From NCBI RefSeq assembly GCF_040939455.1, contig NC_134107.1:11719537-11783536 (forward strand): DNA of 64,000 nt, given 5' to 3'. This DNA comes from Microcebus murinus (Eukaryota; Chordata; Mammalia; Primates; Cheirogaleidae). Under the pieces are notes generated by a model. It was not told the DNA's origin. It was given only the letters and a program-made list of their open reading frames with translations, and did not search any database. The translations under genes were made by a program, and so were the position numbers. Position 1 is the first letter of the stretch; each line of letters starts with the position of its first letter. This document shows positions 45,931-62,224 of the stretch, one piece after another.

Positions 45931-48010
45931 GTGGCCATCTCTAGGGGACAGATCCAGGCAGGGAACTGAGGGACGAGGACACTGTGCATCCTTGTTTTAC
46001 CAGGTACGGCCAGCCCGCTGTCCAGGCTGAGACGGCAGCTCGCACCTCCCAGCCAGGTGTGAGGTTCCCGGTGAGATGGAGGAGCCGACTCCCACCCTCA
46101 AAGCGACTCCACACCGAGACAGCCTCTTGTGTGTGCCTCGGTCCTCTGTGTGTGGTTGCGGCCAGCGGGGGAGCGTGTTTCCTGAAGCTTCCTGCAACCG
46201 TGGATGACGTGGTTTGGCCAGGATGTTTCTGGAAGGGATCCCCTTGTTCCTGTTGCAGGGAGCCCACAGCATGCATGAGGCAGCAGAGGCCGCCCGGCTG
46301 GCCGGCAAATTGTTCCTGCTTCCCAGAGAGTTCTCAGGGGTCCCTCGAGGTCCCCTGGCCTGCTGTGGATGTGCTCGCTGACCCTTTCCTGTCCCTGGGC
46401 GTGAGACCCAGCCCCAGCCCTCCCTCTCACCAGGAGCCGGTGGCGTCCCGCTGCTCTCAGGTGAGAATGGCTCCATCAGTTTCTGGCAGTCAGCTCTGTG
46501 GAGTCACAGGCATCAAACACACGCACAAAATATTTGCTTAATGACCTGCTTGCAGTGAAGCCTTTGTGTGCTGGTGTGCTGTGACAATGAAAGTGTTTTG
46601 GCAAAGAGGAGGCGAATTTCTTTGAAATTAGGATATTCAAAGTAACTACTCAACTCAGGCCTTTTGATATTGCTTTAAAAAATCTGTTTTGCCCATAAAA
46701 CCATGTCTCTGCTGTTTGCACCATTCCGTTGACATTTATTTCAATTTTCAGATAGCAACTGCTTCCACTTTCCCTTCTGTAATTCAAAATAGGAATCTTT
46801 AAGTCCTCAGGAAATTGTTTTTGTAATATTCTAAAGTGAAAATACTTGCAAATGTGTACTTTTTAGAACAAGCGTAAATTTTAAATTCAGGACTAAAGTA
46901 ACCTTTTATGCGCGATCTCGCCTGCGCTGTAAATCACAAAGGGTTTTATTCTCTGTTCTTTGAGCGTGTCTCAATTGCCTGTGTTTTCATGAGATTGGAA
47001 CTGCCACGCAGGGGACTGAGACTGCCGGGAGCTGCTCTTTGTGCTTTGTCTGCTTGAGCCTTTGCTCAAATAGCCCGTGCGACCCCAGGCCCTGCCTGCC
47101 TGTGGGCACAAGTCACACTCCTGTAACACCTGTGCTGAGTCCTTACCCGTCCTTGGTTGGGAGCTCAACTCCCAAATATTCATAGTGGCCCATCTGTATT
47201 CAGGGCCCGTCAGCTGCCAGCGGGCGTCTGCCAGACACCAGCACCACGGTTGCTTGGCGCCCCGGTGCCTGCCTCTGCTGGCCCACCCCCGGCATCTGTC
47301 CCTTTGGCCCAGCCCCGGCGTCTGTCCTCTGAGTGCTCTGGATGGCAAGTGGGGACAAGATCCGTCTCCGTGGTTTGTGGAAGGGGTCAGAGGCGTCAGA
47401 CCATGCCATCAAGCCTCTGTGCCTGGGAGGTTTTCCAAGAACAGCTCTTTCAGGTTTCACTCATGGCCTTCCTGGGACCCAGGCGTGTCCAGGTTGGGTA
47501 GGGGACAGGGCGGAGCACAGAGGCCAAGGCCGGTTAAGATCCTGGGCTCCTCAACCCTGCAGTGAACTCTGCCTGCCCCCACCCCCCACCAGGATTCCTG
47601 GGGCTGCCTCATCACTTGCTAGGAACTCGCCACCCCAGCTGGAGCTCACACTGTGCTAGGGACAGGAAGTGTCCTCTCAGCCAGAGCCGCATCCCACCTT
47701 GTCACTGTATGTCCAAATGTGTGGTGTCTCAGGCCTCCCACGGAGCATCACTCCGATGCATCACTTGCCGTTGGGCGCAGCTGAGCACAGGGCGAGTTGG
47801 GGCTGGGGGATGGGGGCCACCTTCAAGGGCCAGGAGAAGGTGAGGACAGGAGAACTGAAGTCTCCAGACTTCCTCCAGCCTTGGTCCTCCAACCAGGGAA
47901 CGAGTGGGTTCTACTAGTTGGCCTCCAAGGATGCTTTAAGCTCTTTAAACTGTTAGGAGATAGGCTTAAGCCTTATTTGTTATTATTTTTTAAAGCAGTA
48001 GTTAATGGAT
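45931..48010. other. Unassigned: GC-rich blocks around a repeat-free AT-rich island
   Basis: 45.95-46.5 kb and 47.0-47.9 kb are GC-rich with open frames up to 185 codons but no domain. Between them, 46550-46980 is AT-rich with no trace of Alu, L1, MIR or LTR sequence, the longest such patch I noticed. Confidence 0.45.
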
Positions 48011-48014
48011 GGAT

Positions 48015-48985
48015 CGGACAAACATCTGAGACATCTTGCTTTTTGGTGTCTCTCACTCGTTTTCAGCCAATGTAAGCATGATGGTTATGAATTTCTCTAC
48101 AAATATTGCTTTGGTTGCATCCCACAAGTTTTGATAGATACTATTTTTACTACTACTCAGTTCTATGTGTTTTTAAACTTCCTTTATGATTTCTCAATTG
48201 ACCCATGAATGATTTAGAGGTATAGGGTTAAACTTTTATTTTTTTGGTGAGGGGATAGGGAATACATTCAAAAGTTTCAAAATTCAAAAAGCATAAAATG
48301 TCTACAAGAAAAACTACTTCTTCTCCCCCAGTCGGCCACCCACAGGCAACTAATATCATTTGTTAGCTGAGTGTCCTTCCAGATGAAGTTTTATGCACAT
48401 AAAGTAAAATGTGCACATATAAGTATAGAAACATACATAAAATGTATATGTAAATATGCGTTTATTCCTCTCCCCCTTCCTGAACAAATCCTGTCCCTTT
48501 AGTTCTGAAATGTGTGTTAGCTTGTCCTTAATTATATACCTTAGAGACCATTCCACATCAGCGTGTGAGGAGCTTCATCATTTGTGCAGTTGCGTAGCAT
48601 CCCATGGATGAATCACAATCGAAATACCCAGTTCCCTACTGATGTATGTTGATGTTCTTTATAGCTGTTTAAAATTTGTAAGCGATATTACAATAAGAAG
48701 CCTCTGCTTTACACGTCACCTCATAGATGGGCAAGCGCGTGAGTGGCAGTGGAATTGCTGGGTCAAGGTGTGCGTGCAGCTGCTGCCGAAGCCTTCCCTG
48801 GCGCCGTGCCAACCGCCACTTCCAGCAGCTTAGGGTGAGAGGGCCTGTCTGCCCCTCGGCTTTTCCAGCAGAGTGTCCTATCAAGTTTTGGTTCTTTGTT
48901 GGTCTGCTAGTGAATAATGGTGTCATGTTAGCTTTACTGGTATTCTTTTTATTATGGGTGAAGTTGAGCATCTTTTCATATGCTG
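48015..48985 (-). mobile_element. Old L1 fragments (ORF2 piece, then 3' UTR piece)
   Basis: 48015-48235 is reverse ORF2 ('tttggttgcatcccacaagt', 'ctcaattgacccatgaatga'). From 48240 a reverse 3' UTR follows: 'cagtcggccacccacaggca', 'cttagagaccattccacatc', 'ggaattgctgggtcaaggtg' and 'gttgagcatcttttcatatg'. It breaks off where an opposite-strand L1 begins and resumes at 50351. Confidence 0.8.
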
Positions 48986-50350
<1,365 letters not shown>

Positions 50351-50760
50351 TGTTATTGATATTTTTTATGCATAGTTTAGTCATCCCCTTTGCCCATAGT
50401 TTTCTTTGGGTTGTTAGACTCTGTCTCATTTTTAGAAGCTCTTTGTGTACTAGGCTTTGACCATAATATGAATTATACTTATTTTCTCCAATTTGACTTT
50501 GTCTTTTTATTTTACTTAAAGTCCTCTTCGCCCATCAGAAAGGTTTCAATTTATATAGTCAAATTTATTCATTTTTTTTTGTTTCTTTTATGCCTCTTAA
50601 CTTCATGCTATTGTTGGAAAGGCCTTCCTACCTTTCAATCTTGTAAAATAATTCTCCCGTGGTTCACTCAAGTGCCTTTACTTGAGAAGTACTCTTTCCA
50701 CCCTCACAACCTAGTCTGTATGCTATCAATGTTTAGAAATTCTTAGAAACTTACTAATTT
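50351..50760 (-). mobile_element. Old L1 fragment, continuation of the one ending at 48985
   Basis: 'tttgcccatagttttctttg', 'ttagaagctctttgtgtact', 'tatagtcaaatttattcatt' and 'gttggaaaggccttcctacc' are reverse L1 phrases that follow 'gagcatcttttcatatg' in L1 order. Confidence 0.75.
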
Positions 50761-50776
50761 CTAAAGCTGCATCTGT

Positions 50777-51240
50777 TGGTACACAGTTAAGACACAGAAA
50801 TCACTTCAATTATTTGAATGGAGAGGATTTAATATAAAGAATTGTTAACTATTCTTTGGATATGACAACTGTATATAACAATTATGTATATAGCTGTTAG
50901 CAAGGTGACTGAAACAGTGAAAAGAGAAATTTAGGATATCAGCCACCCCAGGCCTGCGGGAACAAAGGGAAGAGGCTGGAATTACCGGAGCTTAGTAACT
51001 TGGAGGAGGCCCCCTGACCCTGGGACCCAGACCTCTGAGGATGGACTCTGGCTGGTGCTGACGTCTCTGACCCCCCCGCCGTCTCTGAGGGGTAGGGAGG
51101 AGGCATGATGAAGTTGGTTTGCAAGTGTTGGAAGCTGCAGACTGGATTGCACTGCTGCAGGAACTGTGGAAACAGCAGCTTTGCTGGGAGGCTGCCACCA
51201 GAACAGGGAGCAGGCCCCTTCTTCCACCTCTGGGTCAGCA
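50777..51240 (-). mobile_element. ERVL-type LTR (MLT2-like), 3' LTR of the provirus to the right
   Basis: It opens 'tgttggtacacagttaagac', followed by 'atggagaggatttaatataa' and 'gcactgctgcaggaactgtg', in the order of reversed MLT2/LTR16-type LTRs. It ends at about 51240 with 'ctctgggtcagca', immediately followed by a pyrimidine run that would be the polypurine tract on the minus strand. Confidence 0.72.
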
Positions 51241-54160
51241 TTTCTCCTGGTCTTGGTGGCTTGCCTGGTAGAGCGACATGACCTTCTTCCTGGAGGGGTC
51301 TGAGCCCCTGATTACTGTACCTTGTGAGGCCATGGTTGCTGCCATTGCCTGATCAGAGCTATTACCAAACCAAGCAACAAGAGGAGCTGAAGTGAATCGC
51401 TTGGTTTCCAGACAAATTCCTCCCTGCTCCTACTATGCATCACTGTGTAGCCCTCACTGGGAATGATGGTGAGAGGGTTCACCCCTACTCCTACCCTCGG
51501 TGCCTGGCCCCATGGAGTCAAATTATCAGGGACAGAACACCATTGTAGTGGTCGTGGTCCTACCTTCCACTTCACCAATTCTCTCTTCAACTGTGTTCAG
51601 TATGTTCTTCAGTTTGTTCAGTTCTTCAGTATACATTGAGTCTTTAACTTCAAAGTACAGATCACAATTTCCAACTCAGCATCCTATGGTGTCTTCCCCA
51701 AACTGGCACCTCAGCTGAGTCTTTAAGAGTTTGCCCAACTTTCTGCCAATATGGTCTTGCCCATTGTCACACCTCTTTGGCTACAATTTGAGTCTCTTGG
51801 ACCTAGGCTGTGTTATTTGAGATCCCGTGACGGTAAAGTGGGCACTCCATGAGCCCTCAGACAGTGGAGCTAGAGGAAGCACTGCAGTCAGGAAAGGTAA
51901 TCTCATACCTGGAATATGTAGCAATCCTGGTCAAGATGGACCACTGCTCCCTCCAGTGTAGGAGAGATTGAATACAATCAAGCTGCTGTCACATGGCAAG
52001 CCGGTCTCCTCCAGGGATAATACCATGGCGAGGGCTTGGGGTCGGTCTCTGCTGCTGAACACTCAGGTGTTTAGCAGCAGCTGGGCCAGCCACTGAGAGT
52101 GGGGTGCCATGCATTGGGCCCGTGCACGGCCTCCAAACTTGCTGCATGGCGACTCCCCTCACAGGCTTGTTTTGCGAGCACAGGCGTAGCTGTGGGCAGA
52201 GGCTGGCTCACCTCTGCTGGCCAAGTCACCGTTTCCCTTTGCTTATTCAGTGCTTCATCTGCAGTTGATGATTTTGGGGTGCAGGGACATTGACGTGAGA
52301 CCATGTGCTCACTCCCACAGAGTCACTCCCATGACTCTTTCCCAGGCCATTTTTTTCTGATCTTCCAAGTCCCTGACCAACGGAATCATTTGCCACTGCC
52401 CAGAGTTACCTAGGTCGATAACCCAGTGCCCTGGCTGGAGCTCTGCTGGCTGGCTGGGGCAGCAGCGGCACCCTCCGAGTGGGGTTGGAGCGTGGCAGCA
52501 GCCCAGTTTTTATTTGCCCCAATACATCAGGCCAACCCTTCTGTGAATGGGGCCTGGGTTTCACACCCTCTGTTAGCCTGTTGAGGTGTACGCTGAGAGG
52601 GGCAGCCATGCACTGGAGACAGGTGACATGGGGTCGGGGATACCTGTTTGTGCCATTAGCACCTGTTCAGGTGTGTTTCTGAATGTATCATTTTCTTCAT
52701 TCGGTAGGTTGTTGCTGTGAAGGCCAAACACCATGGCTTAGTGAATCTGGGATGCCCAGCTCAAGGTGAGCAGCTCTGTCACAGAGTCTCTGATGTCCCG
52801 TGGCCAGGCTCTCCGTCTCTGCTAGGACCTCGTCTCTGTCTGTTCGTGAGCTGCCTTTCAAATGGTGAACACTTCTCTGCTGCTGCTGGCACCGCCTTGC
52901 TCCCAAGTCCGCCCTGTGAGTCTCCTGGCCAGACTTCCCAAACACTCACACAGCACCCTTACCTGCCACGTAGCTCTAGCACCAGGGAATCTGCAGGGGC
53001 CGTGGCTCAAGCGGCAGAGTTACTTGGTTAGGCACCTACACCTTCTAGAGAAAGAGCCCTTTCTTGTTCTCAGATCCAATAAAAACCAGCACTTTCCAAG
53101 TAATCTGAAAAGTGGATCAGATCAGTATTCCCACGTGTGTCTTGCATTGTCTCCAAAGTCCACAGAGGCTGACAAAGGCTTAAACGCAGGCTGAACAACT
53201 TGTCCCTTACTGCAGAGGGAATTTCTCAGAATGACTCACACCGCTGGATCTCAGAGAACTGCACTGATGTCGCAGACGCCCGAACCGCCACAGGGCTTGT
53301 CTCCCACCCTCCGTAATGCGCGGTGTCTTCCAAGGGCGTCTCAGGTGGTTCCACTTCCTGCTTACCAGCTCGGATGAACGTGAAGTCTTCAGTGCAGCGC
53401 ACCAGCATGATGTGCTGCAGCATGTCCAGACCATTGAGGCTGTGAAAATACGTACCGCTGTCTGTTCCAGGTACATGCAAATCACTCCGGATGCATCTTC
53501 CTGATAGGGTTTGAAAGGGTATGCTCACCAGATCAACAGCTTTCTACCAAATTCCAGAGGCTGTGTTGATCTGTTCTGCTAAGGAGGTAATATACGGCAC
53601 AACAGCAGCTCTCGGGGCTGCCATCTGGTTGGGTTTGCGATAGTTCCTCATCATCTGCTATGATTCAAATAATTTTTGCAAGGGCCATACTGGTGTATTA
53701 AACAAGGATGTAGTGGTGACCAGCTTCCCCGCATCCTTTCAGTGATTAAGGGTGACACTATGTCTGCCATTGTACTCAGGCTTAGCCCTGCTCCTGATTC
53801 TGCACCTGGTAGGTGGATAGCCCCTAAACAAAAGCTCAAGGATGGAAGAAATGACCGCAGGATGGTTCTCCAGACTCATCGGCTCCTGTGAGACAGACTC
53901 AGGCCAGGGCTTCATTTATCTTCCACAGACCCCACTCTGACCAGGGGGTCCTGATGGAACGTTAGGGTCCCCAGTGTCAGTGTCAGTTCTGGCCCCGTAT
54001 CCAACGGTAGGTTTGGGTACTCCCTTTCTCCGCGTGGAGTTATTCTGATAAAGGACGGTAGAGGCAGGATCAGGGAATCCCACTGTGGGGACTTTCAGGC
54101 TCCTTCCTCGAGGGGACCTTTCTTCCCTTCAATCCACGGGCTCTGGGTCTGAGAACTGGC
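51241..54160 (-). mobile_element. Decayed ERVL interior (pol)
   Basis: The minus-strand interior adjoins the LTR. Reading from right to left, 53650-54000 corresponds to the protease/early reverse transcriptase part ('cttagccctgctcctgattc', 'ctaaacaaaagctcaaggat'), 53200-53530 to the later reverse transcriptase with a degenerate active-site region, and 51600-53000 to RNase H and integrase. Frameshifts and stops occur throughout and no 5' LTR is recognised. The copy is dead. Confidence 0.72.
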
Positions 54161-56579
54161 TCAGGCCTGGACCCCGGGGGACAGATGGTGATTGGTCCAT
54201 GCAGTTGGCCGCCCGCAGCCTCTGCTCACACACTCTCATCCTTTCTGGTTACGCAAATCGGTACCCGGCTGGCTGCCCCTGTCCCCTGCCTCTGGAGAGA
54301 ACGAGGCCTGACATTCACCACACGGGTCCCTGTCGGCCTCCCGGTCACCTGCCCGGCCTCCCGGTCACCTGCCCGGCCTCCCAGTCACCTGCCCGGCCCT
54401 GCTGCCCACGTGGCTGGCGCAGCATCTCACCTCTGCGGTAAGTGTGCCGCGTCTCTCTGCCGCTTTGGAATCTTGTCCCCACGGGAGCCCAGCTCTGTGG
54501 CAGCGCGTCCTGGCATCAGCTGTGGCCTACAGGCCATGGCCACACCGAGCTTGTCAGCCTCGGTGAGCCACGTCCTCCGGGGCTCCCTGGGAGCACAGCA
54601 GGGAGCACGTTCCCCAGTCTTCCCAGCAACTTCATCCTAACACGCCCGCCTGCTGGGCGTTTAACCCCTTCCTTAACAATCTGCCAAAAATCCTGGCAAT
54701 TCCTCCTCATCTGCTGCGGCCAGTGTTGTTGCCCACCCCCCCAGATGGTGGCCCAGCAGCATGTAATGGGTGGCTCAAGGTGCCCTTGTCACGATGTGGG
54801 ATCCTGAGACTTGGGACGGTGCCCCTTCGCCAGTAAACTCTCCCCGCTCCAGCCTGACATTCTGCCCGCCACCCGCAGCGTGTGCTCGGCGCCAGTCGGC
54901 TGGGCCTGCAGTTGCTCCGTGGCAGGGCGGCTCTCCCAGCCGGCCATGCTGAGCCGTGGCCACACGATGCGGCTTCTTGGCTGCAAGTGAGATTTTTCTA
55001 GCCCACCTTTTGTGAAGAAGGCAGCCTCTCAAGGGCCCCGGGCTCACGTTGCAGAGGGGCCTTGATTCCAACCGCTCGCTCTCCACGGGCTCCAGGCCCG
55101 TCTCCCGTCCCCAGTGTGGCTCAGAACCAAGGACCTGAGTTCAGTGTCGAGGGCGGACCCTTTGCTCCCACTGCTCAGCGCTCCTCTTCCTTTCTCCTTT
55201 CGGTCCCCTGGGGTCCTTCGGCTACCTTCCTGCAAGCCCAGCTTTACATGTAAAGGATGTTTGCGGTATTCATCTAGCACTTTTATACACTTCGTAGTTT
55301 TTGCTGTTGTTGCTGTTATTTTCAGAATGCCACGTCTTTGATATTGCAGGAAGCGGAACTCGTGGTTTCTCTGTTTCTAGTTTCTGTCACGAAAAAAATA
55401 ATGGCTGTTGCAGAACAAATAGTACAGTGGTTTACATTCTAGCATATTCCAAACAATTAAACTACTTCTCCCCTCTCCTCACCCCCAGAGCTTTAGAGGA
55501 ATTAATTTGGGGTTTTGGAGCAGTGTGTTGATTCTCAGAGGGGTGGGATGAAAATCACCGCGGTGAGGGTGGGCACGCGCCACCGCACCCTCCCGAGCCC
55601 CCGGGCACAGTTTGCTTTTGATCTGGGCTTTATGTGTTGCTTCTATTTATAAATATTTACTTTGTTTGCTTCTAGATGTTTGTGGTTTGTCTTTTCCCTT
55701 TTGCAGTTTAATTCTGCGTGTGGCGTGAGGTATGGCTCTCACTTTCTCCCCCACGTCGCCGGCCAATTGTCCTGCTGCTGTTTCTAAAGACGCTCCCATT
55801 CTTGCCCACTGAGCAAGTGGGTGGTTCTGTTCCCCGACCTGCTGCCCATCCGCGTGCAGAATCGGGGCGCCTGGCTGCCAGGAGCAGGAGGGGAGCCCCA
55901 GCCGGCATGCCTCACTCAGGCAGACGGGGGTTTCTTTTCCGTGTGTAACTGTCGGACCAGAGTGGACAGTTTCTGGCTTTAGTTCAGTTTTCCAACACTC
56001 CACCAGGGGCCAGAGCCCTCTCTCTTTCCATCCGTCCTCTTACCACGTCTGTCTCCTCGGTGCACGCATGCCCACCGTGGCACCAGGCTCTGCCTCTGCT
56101 CTCGGGACTGCGGAGTGAGGGCTGCCGCAGCTTCTGCCCCTCCTTCAGAAGCACAGGCCCCCAAGCCCCAGCAAACCTCTGCTCGAGCCTCCTGGCCCAG
56201 CACAGGTTCGTGTTCCGCTTCTCTAACTGTAAGGGACGCTGGGAAAGTGGGTAACCGCTGAGCCGGGTGACCTAGAACAACGTGATTCCTTGGGCCGGGA
56301 ATGAAAGCAGGGCCTGCAGACCAGCCCTGGGCTCACGCACTGTAGCGTCACAGTCCCCTGAGAGAATACTGTGCCTCGGGTGCTCGTGCCAGGAAAACCC
56401 AAAGGACAAAAGCTACAACTCCTGGAAAGACCACGTGCCCCACAGGAAGCTTGTATTCAGCCTCCCCCGCCAGGACTCCCCAGGGAACCCCCCCGGAGAG
56501 CAGGTGGAGGGCGTGATGTGCCTTGTAGAGCCCAGCCCGGCTGGGGTGGAGAGGGGACGTGGGGTACAGAAGGACACTG
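54161..56579. other. Mostly unassigned GC-rich stretch
   Basis: The left part (to about 54850) may be the remaining 5' interior of the ERVL. 55.25-55.7 kb is AT-rich. No exon is recognised. Open frames up to 151 codons lack domains. Confidence 0.4.
54334..54396. repeat. 21-bp unit, three tandem copies
   Basis: Copies at 54334-54354, 54355-54375 and 54376-54396 of 'cggcctcccggtcacctgcc' plus c. The third has one substitution. Confidence 0.97.
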
Positions 56580-56830
56580 TGTATTATGACATCAAAAGAA
56601 ATCTGTATTTGGTCTCTGCCCTGGCTGCTGGCACGCAGCTCCTAAAACCCTGGAATGTCCAGTGTGGCCAGTGTGTCTCTAGTATGCTAATGAGATGGCT
56701 GGTGGCTGGGGGGCCCGTAGAGAGCCTCAGGGTGGGGGGTGGTCGCCAGGAAGACCCAGACACGATTAGAGGGCTAGGACTTCCAGCCAACCTCGGGGAG
56801 AGGGGATGGGGGCGTGACCACTCCTGCCCG
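56580..56830 (+). mobile_element. ERVL-type LTR, 5' portion (family name uncertain)
   Basis: 'atctgtatttggtctctgcc', 'ggcacgcagctcctaaaacc', 'tctagtatgctaatgagatg' and 'agacacgattagagggctag' match the first part of an old LTR family that occurs again at 58250. Long open frames here are fortuitous. Confidence 0.6.
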
Positions 56831-58229
<1,399 letters not shown>

Positions 58230-58249
58230 AATAAAGAACTTAATTGGCC

Positions 58250-59118
<869 letters not shown>

Positions 59119-59130
59119 AAGTGTGGGTGG

Positions 59131-59265
59131 CCTGGGGACCATCTGAACTTTTGGCTGGCATCTGAAGTGGGCACAGTCTTCTTGGGAATCACGTCCTTAA
59201 ACCTGTGGAGTCTGACATTAACTCCAGGTGGCTGAGTCAGAACTGAATTGCCACATAGCAATTGG
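59131..59265 (+). mobile_element. ERVL-type LTR, right piece
   Basis: 'cctggggaccatctgaactt', 'tggcatctgaagtgggcaca' and 'gtctgacattaactccaggt' complete the LTR interrupted by the Alu. Confidence 0.7.
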
Positions 59266-59348
59266 GGTCGAAACACAATATTAGGAAACCTCGTCCACTG
59301 ATCGGCCGTGTGCTTGAGAAGGAAACCCCAGATCTGTGTGACAAATAG

Positions 59349-59400
59349 TTTTTTTTTTTGTTTGTTTTGTTTTTGTTTTTTTTTTTGTTTTTTTCTTCTT
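59349..59400. repeat. T-rich (TTTTG)n tract
   Basis: Runs of T broken by single Gs. Confidence 0.85.
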
Positions 59401-59955
59401 TGGACCCTTCCAGATTCTAATGACAAATAGTTTTAACACAGGGACATTTAGAATTGAGTATAGCAATGATCAAGTAGGTCGAAACGATAGCATTTATACT
59501 TTTGTGCTAAGTTTAGAAATATACATCATTGGCATTTTACAAACTTATAAAGTTTAAGAAATTTGGCATATCTGAGTGTAAACATCAGACCTGTGATTCT
59601 GATTCTAAACGGGCTCTTGAATCAATGATTTCGACCTGTGATTGCAAGTTGAAATCTTACTAAGTTGGTAAACAGTTTCTGAATATTTAAAAATCACCGT
59701 AATTGTACGTTTAATGTATTTAATTTATAAGGATCACATAAGGACTTGGGAATATTTGTTAGTCAGATAATTGAAAAACTTAGAAAACTGAATATAATAA
59801 ACTTTGATTACAGCTTAAAATGTTTAAAGGAGTTTAATTAACTAAGTAGGTAAATGGTACAAACATTAATCAAAGTTCTTCCTAAAAATGATTGTTCAAA
59901 TTTGCTGGATCTATTCATAGAATAAGATTCATAAGTTGCATTTTAAAGCTCAAGG
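59401..59955. other. Unassigned AT-rich island
   Basis: No repeat recognised. 'acctgtgatt' occurs twice (about 59589 and 59634). The T-rich tract at its left could be the tail of a minus-strand retroposed sequence. Confidence 0.4.
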
Positions 59956-59959
59956 ATGT

Positions 59960-60140
59960 TGGGGGTTGGGGACAGGAGTGGCTGGCCAGTGAGTATAAAG
60001 TTTCAGTCACAGGAGACGCGGGAGTTGCAGAGGCTGGGGTGCAATGTAGCACCTACAGTTAACGATACTGTGTTGTGCAATTAAAATTCAAGAGGGTATA
60101 TCTCATATTAAGTGTTCTTACCACAATTTTTTTTTAAAAG
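59960..60140 (+). mobile_element. L1 3' end
   Basis: 'ggggacaggagtggctggcc', 'agtataaagtttcagtcaca', 'gttaacgatactgtgttgtg' and 'tattaagtgttcttaccaca' match the last ~180 bp of an L1M-type element. Confidence 0.72.
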
Positions 60141-60169
60141 TTGATGGGATAAAAGGTTAAGGAAGAATT

Positions 60170-61160
60170 AGGGCTTACAAACCAACTTTAAGAACAAACT
60201 ATCTGAAAAGTCCTTTCTCTGCTCAAAAGCTGCCCTCAAGAACACCAAAAATTCACTGGGGCTGTACTGGAAGCGTAACCGAGGTCAAAGTTTACCACTC
60301 GCCACAGGACAGCCGGCAAGTAGAGAGGCCAGGTGTCGGGGACGAGGAGCTCGACTTTCATTTGGAGAGCCAGCGAGCCAAGAAGACTGCGGGCTGATGT
60401 CCCAAAGAACCATCTTCAGTTAGTATGAACTTCAGGCTCCTTTCAGTCCTAAGGGCGGGGGGTTGGGGGGGGGGAGAGGGGACTAGGTCACGAGAGGTAA
60501 CCAAGGACCGCAGACATCTGGGCGTCAGTGAGGTTGGAGGATGAAGGTCAGGATGTTCCTAAAAATCTTTCACACAGCATTGCTACTTGTGTGTATACCT
60601 TTCTTATCTTTCAGGAGCTAATTTTGGAAAAGGCACCATGGCCACCTTTCTGCTAGCTCATGTGCAGAGCTCGGCAGGAGCTTTTAAGCTAAAGAACATT
60701 ACCGCAGGGGTCGGAAGCAAAACGGGGCTGGTTGTGTTAAGCTTCTGTCCCACTGTTACAGGGTTGCAGCCTGAGCCCCAGCCCCAGGCTCTGGGCACTA
60801 AACAAGTCCCCAAACCCAGGGATAGGCTGAGTGATCCCAGGGGGAATAGAAGCAGGAGTTGTAAATGGAAATAAGCCACAAAAACAAACAAAGCAGGTCC
60901 TATTTTTCTCACTTGGGGCTGTGGCCTGAGGATTGTATCCACAATGCTTGTCTTTTCCAGGGCTTGAAGGGGGACTGAGGAGGCTCGGAGCCTGGCAATG
61001 GTCTTGCTGGCGGGAGAGGCGCTTGGTGCGTGGTGAGTGGACCTTGTGTCTCCTCCCCCCACTCTATTTTCTCTTTCTTTTCCTTGCCTCCTCTCCTTTA
61101 CTTTTATAACTTTCTGCTTTTTTCTTGCTCTATCCTCCTTCTCTTCCTAGTCACTCGGTG
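60170..61160 (+). repeat. Unclassified dispersed repeat, copy 2 (longer)
   Basis: 60400-60780 is collinear with 34561-35010. The block seems to extend left ('ggaagcgtaaccgaggtcaa', 'agccagcgagccaagaagac') and right ('gcctggcaatggtcttgctg'), in the manner of an LTR retroelement or its leader region. It contains a G-run (60453-60480) able to form a quadruplex. An open frame of 95 codons at 60587-60874 lies within it and is unsupported. Confidence 0.6.
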
Positions 61161-61709
61161 CCTCCCTGCAGGACTTCCCTGGTCCCCGAATGCAGGTGGA
61201 CTTGCCCAGCGTACTGTCCTCCAAGCCCCACTGCCCAAAGGCCTGTGGCGGGCGGGGTCTGTGCACCCCATCACCCTCCCCCACGGGACACCCCCCACAG
61301 CGCCCAGGAACTGCCGGGTCCGTGGCAGGTGCCAAGCGCGTGGAGAAGTTGAGGCCATGGCTAAGTCCCTCTCCAGGGACGGGTGTGTCTCAGGACCCCA
61401 CTTGGGAAAGCAAAACAGTCCCACGATGACATTGTCTGTACCCAGAATCTGAGCTTGCGATGGCGGCGCAGGTGGGGGCTCTCTCGGGGACAGGACTGTC
61501 TGGACGCCCAGCTCGGGAGGCCCGGACTCTGGCAGGCGCTCTGAGAGCTGGGCGTTGCTGGGGGCGCTGCTGACGGACCCCACGGTGCTCCGAGAATTGT
61601 GACACTTCTCAGCCCGCCCGGCCACTCTGTGCTGGAAATGGTCATTTGTCTCTCTTCTGTTTTTATTTCACTCTGAAAGTTAAGCTTTAATCAAAAAATG
61701 GCTCCTTGT
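61161..61709. other. Unassigned GC-rich stretch
   Basis: CpG-rich around 61.44-61.60 kb, with open frames up to 173 codons on the minus strand. No domain or exon structure recognised. Confidence 0.4.
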
Positions 61710-62057
<348 letters not shown>

Positions 62058-62224
62058 AAATGGCTCCTTATTCTGGAATAATGGCTCCTGGGAAACTGCT
62101 GACCCTGACAGTTTTGGACTCTGCGGTCATCACCTGGGTCTGTCCCTTGCACCTGCAGCCTCTGTAGAAACGGGCAGGACAGCCCCGGCCGCCCGGTCTT
62201 CAGAGCCGCGTGTCTGCTCGGCGT

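Noticed and set aside
55985..56010. Second CTCF-like site 'ccaccaggggcc'
   Set aside because: One mismatch to the core and no CpG-island context.
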